From positions 19,639,247-19,703,246 of the forward strand of contig NC_134883.1 of the NCBI RefSeq assembly GCF_041734735.1: a DNA stretch of 64,000 nucleotides, written 5' to 3'. The DNA comes from Babylonia areolata. Lineage: Eukaryota > Mollusca > Gastropoda > Neogastropoda > Buccinidae. Made by a program: the position numbers and the translations under genes. Shown here in pieces: positions 35,080 to 46,674 of the stretch; the first letter of the stretch is position 1, and each line of letters begins with the position of its first letter. Below the pieces are notes generated by a model, which worked only from the letters and a program-made list of their open reading frames with translations, made no database searches and was not told where the DNA came from.

Positions 35080-36849
35080 TGTTCGAAAAGCCCCTGAGAT
35101 TTCTGACTATCACAGTATATTCTGAATGACGGAACAACACATGTAGGTTTAGAGTATTTGTGGGTTGGCCTAGGGAGAAAGGACAGTGAAGCAAATGAAT
35201 GGACAGGTCTATGTCGAAAGGTACACATGATTAGCAGGACAGACATTGCCTTCCTAACTTTCTATAGTTTTTTTATGTACACACAGACATGCACATATAT
35301 GTACTGCGCATGTACATAATCTATGCGCATGCACACACACACACACACACACACCACACCACCACCACCACTACCACCACAGTCATGATGTACTCGCCAC
35401 ACACACCTCTTTACAATGAGTCACCAGTACACCAATCATGAATGAAAAACGTCTGGATGATAAATATCATTTTGTGACACATCACTGTGGCCGTTCATAT
35501 CCTGTTGTCATGGTGACCTCAGGTGATATTTCCATTCCATCTAACTGCTTGTGGTGACTTCCTGTCAGTGTGTTGTGTGGGCAGATTCACGGGGGACTGT
35601 AGATGGATGGACATGGTGGGGGCCTCTACTTTCTGTTTCAATGACTGAGTAAATAATATATATATAGCCGTCAGTCAAGAGTTCAGTGGGCGATGTTCTG
35701 TGAGTGTTGAATCACTACAGGTCAAGAGTTCAGAAAATAAAGGAAGAAAACTCTTCCATTAACATTTACCACATCGTAGGTTGGAGTTACTTCCCTTACC
35801 AGCTTGGCGTACGACACTTACGAAGATGGGTGAAAATTGAAAATTAATGTGATTACAAAGAATGAAGTGGAAAGTTTGAAGCTTTAAGACAAGGAAAAGA
35901 GATGAAGCAAAGATCTGCACATTCACTTTCTCGAGTATCTGTTTCTGGGTACTAAGCCAGATTCTCTACCCATTCTATCGCATTCTTTCATGGTGGCGGC
36001 ATGTCCAAGCTGTCTGTTTAAAACCAAATACGGCAACAGAAAACGTTGTGAAGTTTGGACGTTACGGAGTTATACAAGACGGACGCAGCATCGCAAACAA
36101 TGCCAAGAATCACTGCCCCTGTCACTTTAGCTGCAGTTTCGAGGGTTTTTGTTTCTTCTCTGTCGTCGTGGAAAAACAAACATGATATATCCTGCTCCGC
36201 CCCCCGCCCCCTCCCCCCGGCCAAAAAAAGCAGGCGAGATAGGTGATCCACCAAAAGCTCAAAGTGGGCCTTCTGTCAGGCTGATGCCTCAGAAAACCAA
36301 CAGCTGCCATCAGCACTCGGAACAGGAACACCATGCCGCGTGTGGGGCACGGTGACGGCTTGACACGAGGTGAGCACTACTGTGAATTATGATATCCATG
36401 ACTGGCCGTCACTCACAGCCTTGTGCCCTACTTTCTCTGTTCCCTGTTGCACTGTGCACTGACTGCTGGCTGTGAACTGGCTGAAAGAGGGGGGGGGGGG
36501 GGGGGTGCGTTCGTGCATGCGTGCGAACGGTCGGGCGCGGACGTGTGTGTGTGTTGTTCCGGTCAGAGTTCACCTCAGTTCACAATTGCACGTGGCTGTC
36601 CACGTTTCGTCACGCCCATCACACGGAGATGTGTTTCAGTTTCTAAGTGTAATGGTCAAAAGTCAAACATTGAAAACCCTCTCAGTCAACTGAGGAATAC
36701 ATCGTGAAAGCTGAAGAACGCGGCGCAACGGAGGTTTTATGCATTATTGTTCCCATGAACTCTTTCATTTTAATTCTTATTCAGTTAGATGAAATGTCCA
36801 CTAAAGAAGCGGCAAATATGAAACTGCAATCATTCATAGAACTGATATA

Positions 36850-36855
<6 letters not shown>
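35080..36855. other. Unassigned sequence, CpG-containing around 36000-36700
   Basis: The stretch includes a short CA microsatellite near 35331-35353. From about 36000 the sequence becomes richer in CG dinucleotides and has a G run at 36489-36505. A small open segment starting ATGCCGCGTGTGGGGC at 36333 runs into a good donor (CGAG, then GTGAGC at 36370), which could be a first coding exon; nothing else supports it. Confidence 0.3.
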
Positions 36856-36856
<1 letters not shown>

Positions 36857-36938
<82 letters not shown>

Positions 36939-37010
36939 CGTGTGTGTGTGTGTGTGTCAGTGTACACACACACACACACACACACACACACTACACACAC
37001 ACGCGCGCGC
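36857..37010. repeat. (AT)n(GT)n followed by (AC)n: inverted dinucleotide repeat
   Basis: AT repeats at about 36858-36882 and a GT run to about 36957 are followed after GTCAGTGT by an AC run to about 37000. The GT and AC halves are reverse complements and could fold into a long hairpin. Confidence 0.92.
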
Positions 37011-37149
37011 GCATACAGGGGACAGAGACGGGTGCACCCAAATGGAGGCCAATGTCAGGGAGACAATGGAAACTCGTGCTTTTAGCGGCTCAATCAGGCC
37101 AGCTGGCCCGGCAGCACTTCACCAGTTTGAAACATACAGTATGTCGTGC

Positions 37150-37680
37150 AGAAAGACAAGTAAGTAAGTCAACAGACTTGTAGTGCAGACAGACAGGTGG
37201 TGAGTCAACAGACTTGTCGTGAGACAGACAGGTAGTGAGTCAACAGACTTGTAGTGCAGACAGACAGGTAGTGAGTCAACAGACTTGTAGTGCAGACAGA
37301 CAGTCAACAGACTTGTAGTGCAGACAGACAGGTAGTGAGTCAACAGACTTGTAGTGCAGACAGACAGGTGGTGAGTCAACAGACTTGTCGTGCAGACAGA
37401 CAGGTAGTGAGTCAACAGACTTGTCTTGCAGACAGACAGGTGAGTAAGACAACAGACTTGTAGTGCAGACAGACAGGTAAGTAAGTCAACAGACTTGTAG
37501 TGCAGACAGACAGTCAACAGACTTGTAGTGCAGACAGACAGGTAAGTAAGTCAACAGACTTGTAGTGCAGACAGACAGGTAGTGAGTCAACAGACTTGTA
37601 GTGCAGACAGACAGGTAAGTAAGTCAACAGACTTGTAGTGCAGACAGACAGGTAGTGAGTCAACAGACTTGTAGTGCAGG
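37150..37680. repeat. 36-bp minisatellite adjoining a LINE 5' end
   Basis: GTCAACAGACTTGTAGTGCA then GACAGACAGGTAGTGA, about 15 copies including two shortened 28-bp units. It ends about 10 bp before the LINE 5' region. Confidence 0.92.
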
Positions 37681-38580
37681 TCAGGTCATTAGATTTGCTA
37701 CTGGTAACCTGTAATCCAGTACAACCTGTTCAGGGTCGGGTTGCCGGCGACTAAACCGGCACTCCCACTGTTCCCTTCCGGGACTGGTAAGGCGGGTGGC
37801 TAGACACCCTTATGGAGATCCATAAAAGGGCGTCGGCTCAGGAGAGCCACCGACGGCCATCTAGCTCCACTGTGCTGTGTGCATGCCACACGCAGTTGGC
37901 CCCCGGGGTGTGTCTACCCATGCATGCGAAGTCTGGATCCGGCAGAATCTGCGGAAGAAACCTATCGGTTCAACGGAGAGGAAGGCGGTTACAGCAACGC
38001 ACTGTGGAGTGCAGAGAGCAAGATGAGATACCGAAAGGATATCTTGGTCATCCACTGCATCCGTGCTCATCCTCCAGTCGTCTCGACTTAGTCTTGCCAC
38101 TGGAAATTGGTGGACCCGGACGAGAGAGTGAGGTCGACGTTGCGCAACTCCTCTTCACTTTAAACAAACTCATCGCGCAAGTCATCAGTCATCCAAAATG
38201 ACTTTTCATCCTTCATCATTTCATCACCCCCAAGTCCTGTGGCGACAGGCGAGCGACGAAACGACAGGTTTGGGTACACTGGCAGTCGCAGCCGCAGACC
38301 TGCACGCAGGCGGCTCAGGCCATAGGGTCGTTCTTCGTCGACAGGAGCAGCGATGGAGCTCGGCAGCCGTCTGAGCGTCTGAGCAGCCCTCTTTAGGAAT
38401 GCACTGCTCACCTCCCTGGCATGAGGAAGGGGCTAGAAAAGGTGCCCTAAAAATTGCCTGCTCCATATCACCCTGGCCAGCATACCGCGGCTGGCGGGGA
38501 CCCTACATCAGCGGTCGAAACAACAAGAAAGAAAAGAAAAAAAAACAAGGATCGTTCCTCTCACCATTGGTGCTTGGAAC

Positions 38581-40110
38581 ATGAGGACTCTCCTGGACAG
38601 AGATAACGCGGACAGACCTCAAAGGAGAACGGCACTAGTTGCATCCGAACTCGCCAGATACAACATTGACATCGCAGCCTTGAGTGAGACTCGGCTTGCA
38701 GGCGAAGGCGAGCTCTGTGAACGGGGATCTGGTTACACCTTCTTCTGGAGTGGACGAGGAAGCGAAGAGCGACGTGAGGCTGGCGTTGGTTTTGCAGTAA
38801 AAACAGCACTTGTCAGCAAGCTAGCTGGAATCCCAAAGGGAGTCAACGATAGGCTTATGACCATGAAACTCCCACTGGCATCTGGCCAGAAGCATCTCAC
38901 CATTGTCAGTGCCTACGCCCCAACCATGACCAACCCGGATGAAGTGAATGTGAAGTTCTACGAGGACCTTCACTCTGTCATTGCTGCTATCCCTAAAGCA
39001 GACAAGCTCATCATTCTTGGGGACTTCAATGCTAGAGTTGGCTCTGACTACATCTCCTGGGATGGAGTGATTGGAAAGCACGGTGTGGGCCACTGCAACC
39101 CAAATGGATTGCTTTTGCTTCAGACTTGTGCAGAGCACGAACTGCTGATAACCAACACAGTTTTCTGCCTCCCTACCCGTAACAGGACGTCATGGATGCA
39201 CCCACGCTCAAAGCATTGGCATCTCATCGATTACGTCATCGTCAGGAAAAGGGATAGGCAAGATGTACGTGTAACAAAGACCATGTGCGGCGCCGAGTGT
39301 TGGACAGACCATCGCCTTGTAGTCTCGAAGCTGAATATTCGAATCCAGCCCAAGAGACGCCCCCAAGGCCAGAAGGCTCCAAAACGGCTCAACATCACTA
39401 AGCTGAATAACATCACCATCAAACAGTCATTTGTGGAGCTGCTGGAAGATCGTCTGGAATCCGCCTCTCTGGACAACCAGAATGTGGAGTCTGACTGGAG
39501 GACCCTGCGTGAGCTGATCTATAGTACAGCTTCAGAGACCCTGGGACCCATGACCAGAAAGCACAAAGACTGGTTTGATGAAAACTGTGATGAAATCAAG
39601 CAGCTTCTGGATGAGAAACACCGTCTGCATCAAGCCTACCTGAGCAACCCAAAGTCCACATCAAAAAAGGATGCGTACGATGCCATCCGCAGGACTGTTC
39701 AGCAAAAGTTACGCCAGATGCAGGATAAGTGGCTGAGTGACAAAGCTGATGAGATCCAGGGATATGCTGACAGGCACGATATGAAGAGGTTCTATGATGC
39801 CTTAAAAGAAGTCTACGGCCCCACATCCTCAGGATCATCCCCCCTCCTCAGTGCAGATGGGAATACCTTTATCACCGAGAAGGAGAAAATTCTCGAACGC
39901 TGGGCTGAGCACTTCAACAGTGTCTTAAATCGCCCTTCCTCCATAAATGAAGCCATAGACCGTCTCCCACAAGTCCCCATCAACGAAGCACTGGACGATC
40001 CGCCAACACTTCTTGAGACCCAGAAAGCAATCCGTCTGCTATCCAGTGGCAAAGCACCTGGGTCAGACTCGATACCAGCAGAAGTCTACAAGGAGGAGGC
40101 ACTGTGCTGA
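38581..40110 (+). pseudogene. LINE ORF, endonuclease half
   Basis: This frame holds the complete APE-like endonuclease domain (about residues 1-230) and the start of the RT (SSGKAPGSDSIPAEVYK, about residues 487-503). In-frame sequence upstream of the first ATG reads LTIGAWN, the normal start of the endonuclease domain, and stays open back to a stop at 38434-38436 with no other ATG. Translation may therefore start at a non-AUG codon, or the original ATG is lost. The frame ends at 40108-40110 because of the indel. Confidence 0.85.
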
Positions 40111-41747
40111 CTGAGAAGCTCCATCAGCTGTACTCACTCATATGGAAAGAAGAGACGATCCCCCAGGATTTCAAAGATGCATCTATCATTCACTTGTACA
40201 AGCGAAAGGGGAACCAGCAAGCCTGTGATAACCATCGGGGCATTTCCTTGCTCTCCATCGCAGGCAAGATACTTGCCAGGATCCTACTAAACCGCCTCAC
40301 AGCACACCTTGACCAAGGTCATTTGCCTGAGAGCCAATGTGGATTCCGGAAAGAGCGCGGAACCACCGACATGGTGTTTGCTGCAAGGCAGCTGCAAGAG
40401 AAATGTCAGGAGCAAAATGCTGATCTGTTCTCCACCTATGTCGACCTCACTAAGGCCTTCGACACCGTGAGTAGAGAGGGACTGTGGAAGATCATGGCCA
40501 AGTATGGATGCCCTCGGAAATTTATTTCCTTGGTCAGCCAATTCCATGAAGGCATGCAGGCTCGAGTCCAGGACAATGGCGAAACATCTGCTCCTTTTGC
40601 TGTCACAAATGGTGTCAAGCAAGGCTGTGTCCTGGCTCCAACGCTGTTCAGCCTCATGTTCTCTGCAATGCTTACTGATGCCTTCAGAGATGGCGATGTT
40701 GGAATCGGCCTAAAGTACCGAACAGATGGCAAGTTGTTTAACCTCAGAAGGCATCAAGCAAAAACGAAGGTCATGACAGACATCATCAGAGACTTTTTGT
40801 TTGCTGATGATTGTGCCCTCAACGCTGGATCTGAAGCTGACATGCAACTCAGCGTCGACAAGTTTGCCACTGCCAGCAGGAACTTCGGCCTTACCATCAG
40901 CACGAGGAAAACTGAAGTTCTCCATCAGCCAGCCCCAGGGAAACCCTACGTTGAGCCCAACATCACAGTCAACGGTCAGAGACTCAGTGCGGTGGAGCGG
41001 TTCACATACCTTAGCAGCACACTGTCACGAAATGCGACCATCGACGATGAAGTGAACGTCAGGATTGCAAGAGCAAGCGCAACTTTTGGCAGACTCAGTG
41101 CAAATGTCTGGAACAGAAGAGGCATTAGTCTTGAGACCAAGCTAAAGGTCTACAGAGCAGTAGTTCTCCCCACACTACTGTACGCCTGCGAAACTTGGAC
41201 AGTGTACCAACGACATGCCAAGAAGCTGAACCACTTCCACACAACATGCCTCAGGAAGCTACTGAACATCAAGTGGCAAGACAGGACCCCAGACACAGAG
41301 GTACTCGCAAAAGCCACCCTTCCCAGCATCTTCACCATCCTGATGCAGTCCCAGCTTCGCTGGGCTGGACACGTGGCGCGCATGCCAGACCATCGGCTGC
41401 CCAAAAGGTTCTTCTATGGCGAGCTGCAACAAGGGAAGAGATCACACGGAGGTCAGAAGAAGCGCTTCAGAGATACTCTGAAAGTCTCTCTTAAAGCGTT
41501 TGATATCAACCCTGACTCCTGGGAGGAATCTGCAGTGGACCGTAACAAATGGCGCGCTGCTGTGCACAAAGGCGCCAAGTTGTGCGAGGCCAACAGGACT
41601 GCTGCAGCTGTTCAGAAGAGGCAGGCCAGAAAGTCACGGGCAAACAAGCTCCCTGACAATGATATGCCTGTCTTTGTCTGCCCCAACTGTCAGCGAACAT
41701 TTCGTGCGCAGATTGGACTATTCAGCCGTCTGCGCATTCACAGATAG
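40104..41747 (+). pseudogene. LINE ORF, reverse transcriptase half
   Basis: The frame continues the RT from LTEKLHQLYSLIWKEE. Fingers and palm motifs are FKDASIIHLYKRKGN, DLTKAFDTVSREGLW and the catalytic FADD (about 40801-40812), all intact. After the thumb comes VLPTLLYACETW, LRWAGHVARMPDHRLPKRFF and a C-terminal zinc-finger-like CPNCQRTFRAQIGLFSRLR with IH following, in which the first histidine of a C2H2 finger is replaced by Arg. The stop is at 41745-41747. Confidence 0.88.
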
Positions 41748-41859
41748 ATTCATGAGCATCCTCCCCCCCACCCCACCACCACCCTCCCCCCATCCCCCAG
41801 AGAGGTCGACGAGGTTGTGTTTTATACCGAAAGTTATTTATTTCTATCTTTCTTCTTTT

Positions 41860-43185
41860 TATTTTATTTTATTATTTCTTTTATTAATGAACTGGCAACA
41901 GAAATGTCTCAAGCTGGGCAGTTTGGTGTTCAGCTGACTCCCAGTGTTAGACAAATTTTAATTTTGCTTTTTGCTGATGCTGTGGTGTTGACTTCATAGT
42001 GTGTGCATGAGCTCCAGTCCTAAATAAACATACTCAGAGAATTTGCAGAGAGGTCCTCAATGACTGCGAACTGGAGTATGACCAAGTTAATTGTTTTCAG
42101 AAAAGGAGGGTTTCTTGGGAAAGCTAAGCAATGGTGGTATGGAAACAACAGAATAGAGGTAGTCAACAGCTATAAATACTTGGGGTTGAATTTTGCGACC
42201 AAACTGTCTAACACAGGCTTTTTCAGACTTGCGACAAAGGCAAAAAGTAAGAACTAAACAGATATTGAAATCTCTCTGAAAAATGGAGTCTGTTGAAAAA
42301 GATGTGTTATTTCGTATATATGATGCTTATGTCTAACATGTGTTCTTTCGTATATAAGATGCTCATGTCTTGCCTGTAATCATGTACAGCAGTTTGAGGT
42401 TTTATGAAAGGTTCACATGTTTGCATGTGAAAGGTTTTGAACATTGGATTACAGACTCCAAATAAGATGCTTTTAGATCATGGTACATTTTCCATATTCA
42501 TCCACTCTCCTGTAAGATGTATTTAGTTTTGGCTCAGTCATAAACTTGCCAGACAACAGACTTGCAGGAAAGGTGTGTAAAATGTTGTATCATCTGCAGG
42601 AGCATGGAAAAAGAACGTGGTCCGCACAGATTAATGATATGCTTTTCACAGATGGGTCTGGCCACGTTTGGCAACAAAAGTGTAGGTAACACTGACTGGT
42701 TTATCAGTGTTTTAAACAAAGACTCGCGGACCAGTACGGACAAACATGGACAGCAGATGCTGATTTAACAAAACGGTACGATTTTTACTGTTCCTTCAAA
42801 GCTGTATTTAAAAGCGAAAACCACATAGCGTACAAACAGAAATGATGTTTCCGAGATTTTTATGTGCAGTTCAGACTGGGAATACCTCCATTTCTCCGTC
42901 ATAGACCGAGCTACAGAAACTGATGATGTCTGCCCAGGTCAATTACTGTGTCCTTTATGTAAAATTGAGATCGAGACGGAAGGACACGTTGTCTCCAGGT
43001 ATGGAAGTTACACTGATTTTAGACAAAAATTAATGTTCAGATAATGCAAAGGATAGATCCAAATGGTCCAGAAGCAGAAGCACGTTATGACAGCAGATGA
43101 TGTAGTGACTGCATTGCAAGTATTTCGTTTCTTTTACGAAGTATCTAAAAAGCGCAACCAGATTGTGTCATCCAGTTGAGTGATG
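41860..43185 (+). pseudogene. LINE relic: RT end and C-terminal knuckle
   Basis: FINELATEMSQAGQFGVQL then LLFADAVVLTS is the RT catalytic region, with the FADD box changed to FADA. KLIVFRKGGFLGKAKQWWYG and NSYKYLGLNF follow (42080-42190). After several frame breaks the C-terminal part appears: CPLCKIEIETEGHVV (about 42950-42995) and RYGSYTDFRQKLMF. It matches the relic at 59975-60425 closely. It directly follows the near-intact LINE, so the two inserted side by side or one within the other's flank. Confidence 0.78.
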
Positions 43186-43685
43186 GGGGAGGGGGCGAGA
43201 TTGAGCCATGAACATTTAACCATGTGTGTGTGTGTGCGCACGCGTGTGTGTGTGTGTTCGCAAGGGCGCACGTGCATGTGCAAGCGTGTGTGAGTGTGCA
43301 TCCAGATGTTCCCCACGGACGGTAACTCTTTCTGGGTCCGTGGTTGTTGCCCCTGTCATGCCACCGAGTAACGGCATGTAACAGCTTAGAACAACACAAA
43401 ACAAAGGTAACATATTGTCGATAATTAAAATCTGCACATCTGTCTTGACAACCTGACTGTTTGTCTTTCCCTCCACCCCCTCCCTCCCCCCCCCTCTCTC
43501 TCTCTCTTTCTCTGTCGCCGTCAGCGTGTTGGTGTATACTGTATGCAGGGACCGAGCTAATAAAATAATGCAGGTGATGTGTACGTGTGTGGGGGCCAAG
43601 TGGTGGTGGTTTCAGGTCATGACAGCAGTGTGAAAGAAACACGGACCTGTGGGTGGCCCGGCTGTGGCAATCCTTCCTACGGTCA
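43186..43685. other. GT-rich LINE tail and unassigned flank
   Basis: A GT run with CG interruptions at about 43222-43258 is in the position of the (TG)n 3' tail of the preceding LINE relic. The rest, with a C/T-rich patch at about 43470-43512, holds no gene I can support. Confidence 0.4.
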
Positions 43686-43687
43686 CA

Positions 43688-43925
43688 GACTCAGTGTGTA
43701 AAGTGTAGCTGTAACACTCACAGTGGGTGATGTGTAGCTGTAACACTCACAGTGTGTAAAGTATAGCTGTAACACTCACAGTGGGTAATGTGTAGCTGTA
43801 ACACTCACAGTGTGTAATGTGTAGCTGTAACACTCATAGTGTGTAAAGTATAGCTGTAACACTCACATTGTGTAAAGTATAGCTGTAACACTCACAGTAT
43901 GTAATGTATAGCGGTAACACTGCAA
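43688..43925. repeat. About 29-bp minisatellite
   Basis: AGTGTGTAAAGTATAGCTGT then AACACTCAC, eight copies with GGGTGATG/GTGTAATG variants. Confidence 0.88.
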
Positions 43926-43984
43926 GCTTTGGAACAAGACTACTGCACAGTTAGTACACTTCACCGACATGCAGCGAGGATGCC

Positions 43985-44550
43985 CCTCACACGATAATTC
44001 TAAAGCCCCTCACACAATAAGTCTAGAGCCCCGTTCTCTAAGGCCCTTCACACGGTAAGTCTAAAGCCCCTCACACAATAAGTCTAAAGCACCTCACTCT
44101 AAAGCCCCTCACACGATAACCCTAAAGCCCCTCACTCTAAAGCTCCTCACACCATAACTCTAAAGGCCCTCACTCTAAAGCCCCTCACACAATAACTCTA
44201 AAACCCCTCACTCTAAAGCCCCTCACACGATAACTCGAAAGCCCCTCACACGGTAAATCGAAAGCCCTTCACTCTAAAGCCCCTCACACGATAATTCTTA
44301 AGCCTCTCCTCACACGATAATTCTTTAGCTTCTCACACGACAAGTCTAAAGTCCCTCACTCTAAAGTTCTACACTCGATAACTCTAAAGCCCCTCACACG
44401 ATAACTCTCACACGATAAGTCTGAAGCCCCTCACGCAATAAATCTAGAGTCCCTCACTCTAAAGCCCCTCACACAACAACTCTAAAGCCCCTCACACGAT
44501 AACTCTCAAGCCACTCACACGATAATTCTTAAGCCCCTCCTCACACGAAG
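43985..44550. repeat. 22-23-bp minisatellite, degenerate
   Basis: TAAAGCCCCTCACACGATAA plus CTC, about 25 copies including many partial units (CACTCTAAAGC). Confidence 0.88.
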
Positions 44551-44940
44551 CCGAATACCATGAGCTTTGCTGTGCGGGTAAGGCGCGGTGCCCACTGCTG
44601 CTGTTTGTTGTTTGACATGCCTGACACTTGTTGCTGCCTGGACCATACAGTCAGCTCACCGTGCGTCTGGTGCCTGCTGGGCGGGAGAGGGGAGGAAGGT
44701 AGGGGTGCTTGCTGCCAAAGCCTGGGGTCGATAACTGGGCCTGTTGATCAGTCAGTCACTTGGCCAAGCAAGTGGCCTAGTTCAACCAAATTCGGTGGTC
44801 ACTGTTGGACATTGCAGTTCCACTGCTGTTTCATTGCCTGTCTACTTTGTGAGAACTTTGCCATATGACGCAGAGACAGACTGTCGATTTTCTTTCTGTA
44901 CTTGGTAGACCTCTGTTATTCTAATTAATCACTTGTGGGG
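44551..44940. other. Unassigned sequence
   Basis: A 102-codon Cys-rich plus-strand frame starts at 44560, but it has no recognised domain and no splice or upstream support. I leave it unassigned. Confidence 0.3.

Positions 44941-44992
<52 letters not shown>
44940..44992. repeat. G homopolymer, about 50 bp
   Basis: Apart from one C near its start this is an uninterrupted G run. Its length is also likely to be the least reliable part of the assembly. Confidence 0.95.
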
Positions 44993-44993
<1 letters not shown>

Positions 44994-45019
44994 GAATGTC
45001 AGTCCCCATGTCCCAGACA

Positions 45020-45195
45020 TTACGGACAGGTCATCCTGACCCTGACATGATCCACCCGAATGTGGGGACAGGTCATCCTGACCCTGACATGATCCACCCG
45101 AATGTGGGGACAGGTCATCCTGACCCTGACATGATCCACCCCAATGTAGGGACAGGTCATCCTGACCCTGACATGATCCACCCCAATGTGGGGAC
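45020..45195. repeat. 42-bp minisatellite adjoining the mariner relic
   Basis: GACAGGTCATCCTGACCCTG then ACATGATCCACCC(G/C)AATGT recurs with a 42-bp period (45025, 45067, 45109), slightly over four copies. It lies at the 3' side of the minus-strand mariner relic. Confidence 0.9.
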
Positions 45196-46015
45196 AGGAA
45201 CCAATCACAAGGGAGAACGGACAGGATATGGGAGACATGTGACCAGCAGTGCACTGTATTCCACCAGAAAGACCAAAGTTGCTGCAGCAGTGTGTGCACT
45301 GGCATTGTCATAATGCAGCAGGAGACCCTGAGTTCCAGTGTGGGGACGCTGTCTGCACCATGCCTCAGATACGTCATGTGGGCAGTGGTTGGCACTCTAG
45401 CCTGAGGTCACTGTCTTTCTGTCCTGAAGTGGAATGGTGGCTGTATGACCTGATTTTGAAAAAAGAAATTCACCACCATTTATTTGCCTGCACTTCTGGT
45501 TATTTTAAATTTTACAGATGGGTTCTCACTGACTGAGACGGCGGACTTGCTTTGTTTCGGGATCAAAGTGAAATATCTATGTCTCGTCTCTAGTTGCAAG
45601 GTCCCAAACGCGATTCCTCCATCAAAGTTATGGAACAGCTGTGTGCTCTAATAAACCTTACCTTCTTTTGATCATCGAAAATGTATGAGGGCCCCAACAG
45701 GCACATTTCCAACGCCCATGTGATATGTAAAATGACATTGACATCTACTTCCTGATGAAAAGTTCATTGGATTTTCGTTTCATTAGAGGTCATTATCGGA
45801 TTCTCCTCATTCACTGACCTTATATGGGTAACGTCCTCTAGAGTACCGACGGTTACTGGATGACCACAACGGTCATTATCTTCAAGCGTTGATCTTCCAT
45901 ACCTAAATTCTTTGAACCAGTTTAAAAAATGTGGAGCTTGCCTAACAAAGCAATATGCCAAACTTGAAAATCTTTCACTGAACCATTTTCTCTGGCAGAA
46001 GTCCTGATGGATCAC
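45195..46015 (-). pseudogene. mariner (DD34D) transposase relic
   Basis: Reading the minus strand in mixed frames gives, in order: FLNWFKEFRYGRSTLED (end of the DNA-binding region), NEENPIMTSNE, FDDQKKVRFIRAH, FHFDPETKQ-like sequence (DPETK, second catalytic region), FFFQNQ/MVVNFFF, RQRPHTGTQGLLLHYDNAS (Asp motif at about 45301-45330), AHTAAATLVFL, and PCDWF after about 34 residues. The spacing between the last two Asp fits DD34D. Many frame breaks make it clearly dead. Terminal inverted repeats were not found. Confidence 0.82.
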
Positions 46016-46440
46016 ACTACGAAAAGCACGCTATGAAAGGGCCACGTTTTGTGCAGTCCTGATGGATCACACTTCGAAAAGCACGCTGTGAAACGGCCAC
46101 GTTCCATGCAGTCCTGATGGATCACACTTCGAAAAGTACGCTGTGAAACGGCCACGTTCCGTGCAGTCCTGATGGATCACACTACGAAAAGCACGCTATG
46201 AAAGGGCCACGTTTCGTGCAGTCCTGATGGATCACACTACGAAAAGCACGCTGTAAAAGGGCTACGTTTTGTGCAGTCCTGATGGATCACACAACCAAAA
46301 GCACGCTGTGAAAGGGCTACGTTTCGTGCAGTCCTGATGGATCACACAACCAAAAGCACGCTATGAAAGGGCCACGTTTCGTGCAGTCCTGATGGATCAC
46401 ACAACCAAAAGCACGCTGTGAAAGGGCTACGTTTCGTGCA
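46001..46440. repeat. 55-bp minisatellite built on the mariner 5' end
   Basis: GTCCTGATGGATCACACTAC occurs at 46001 and 46056, period 55, eight copies. The first copy overlaps the mariner reading frame: on the minus strand the unit contains GTGATCCATCAGGAC, coding VIHQD just before the transposase HTH region. The array therefore grew out of the transposase 5' end. Confidence 0.88.
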
Positions 46441-46637
46441 GAATGGCCGTCACCTTTCCCCTCAAACTGCCTTCCTCAGCACAACTGGTTTTCAGGAATG
46501 GAATGATATTTCACGTTATAGCGTGGATGTCATTGCTTTATTTTATGACGTAACTCGTGATTCTTTGTTCCCATAGTTTGTATCTGTTCAGATACTTATC
46601 GAGCTCCCATCGTTGTAGTCGCGACAGCAGTAGTAGT

Positions 46638-46674
<37 letters not shown>

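Larger units (their letters stand above)
37690..41755 (+). mobile_element. Near-intact LINE (endonuclease plus reverse transcriptase)
   Basis: About 890 bp of GC-rich 5' untranslated sequence precede an APE-type endonuclease frame and an RT frame. The endonuclease has SETRLAGEGEL, SAYAPTMTNPDE, LGDFNARVG, SWMHPRSKHWHLIDYVIV and CWTDHRL. The RT has DLTKAFDTV, NGVKQGCVLAPTLF and FLFADDCAL. The protein type is often mis-annotated as craniofacial development protein 2-like. The two frames overlap by a few bases at 40104-40110 and are one ORF broken by a single one-base indel in the GGAGGAGG stretch near 40095. The clade (RTE-like or relative) is uncertain. This is a young copy. Confidence 0.88.

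Noticed and set aside
38581-40110. Host gene for craniofacial development protein 2
   Set aside because: The similarity people report is to the LINE endonuclease. The frame is joined to an RT, a LINE zinc finger and a LINE-type 5' region.
44560-44868. 102-codon Cys-rich frame
   Set aside because: No signal peptide, regular cysteine spacing, splice context or known family; a chance frame is likelier.
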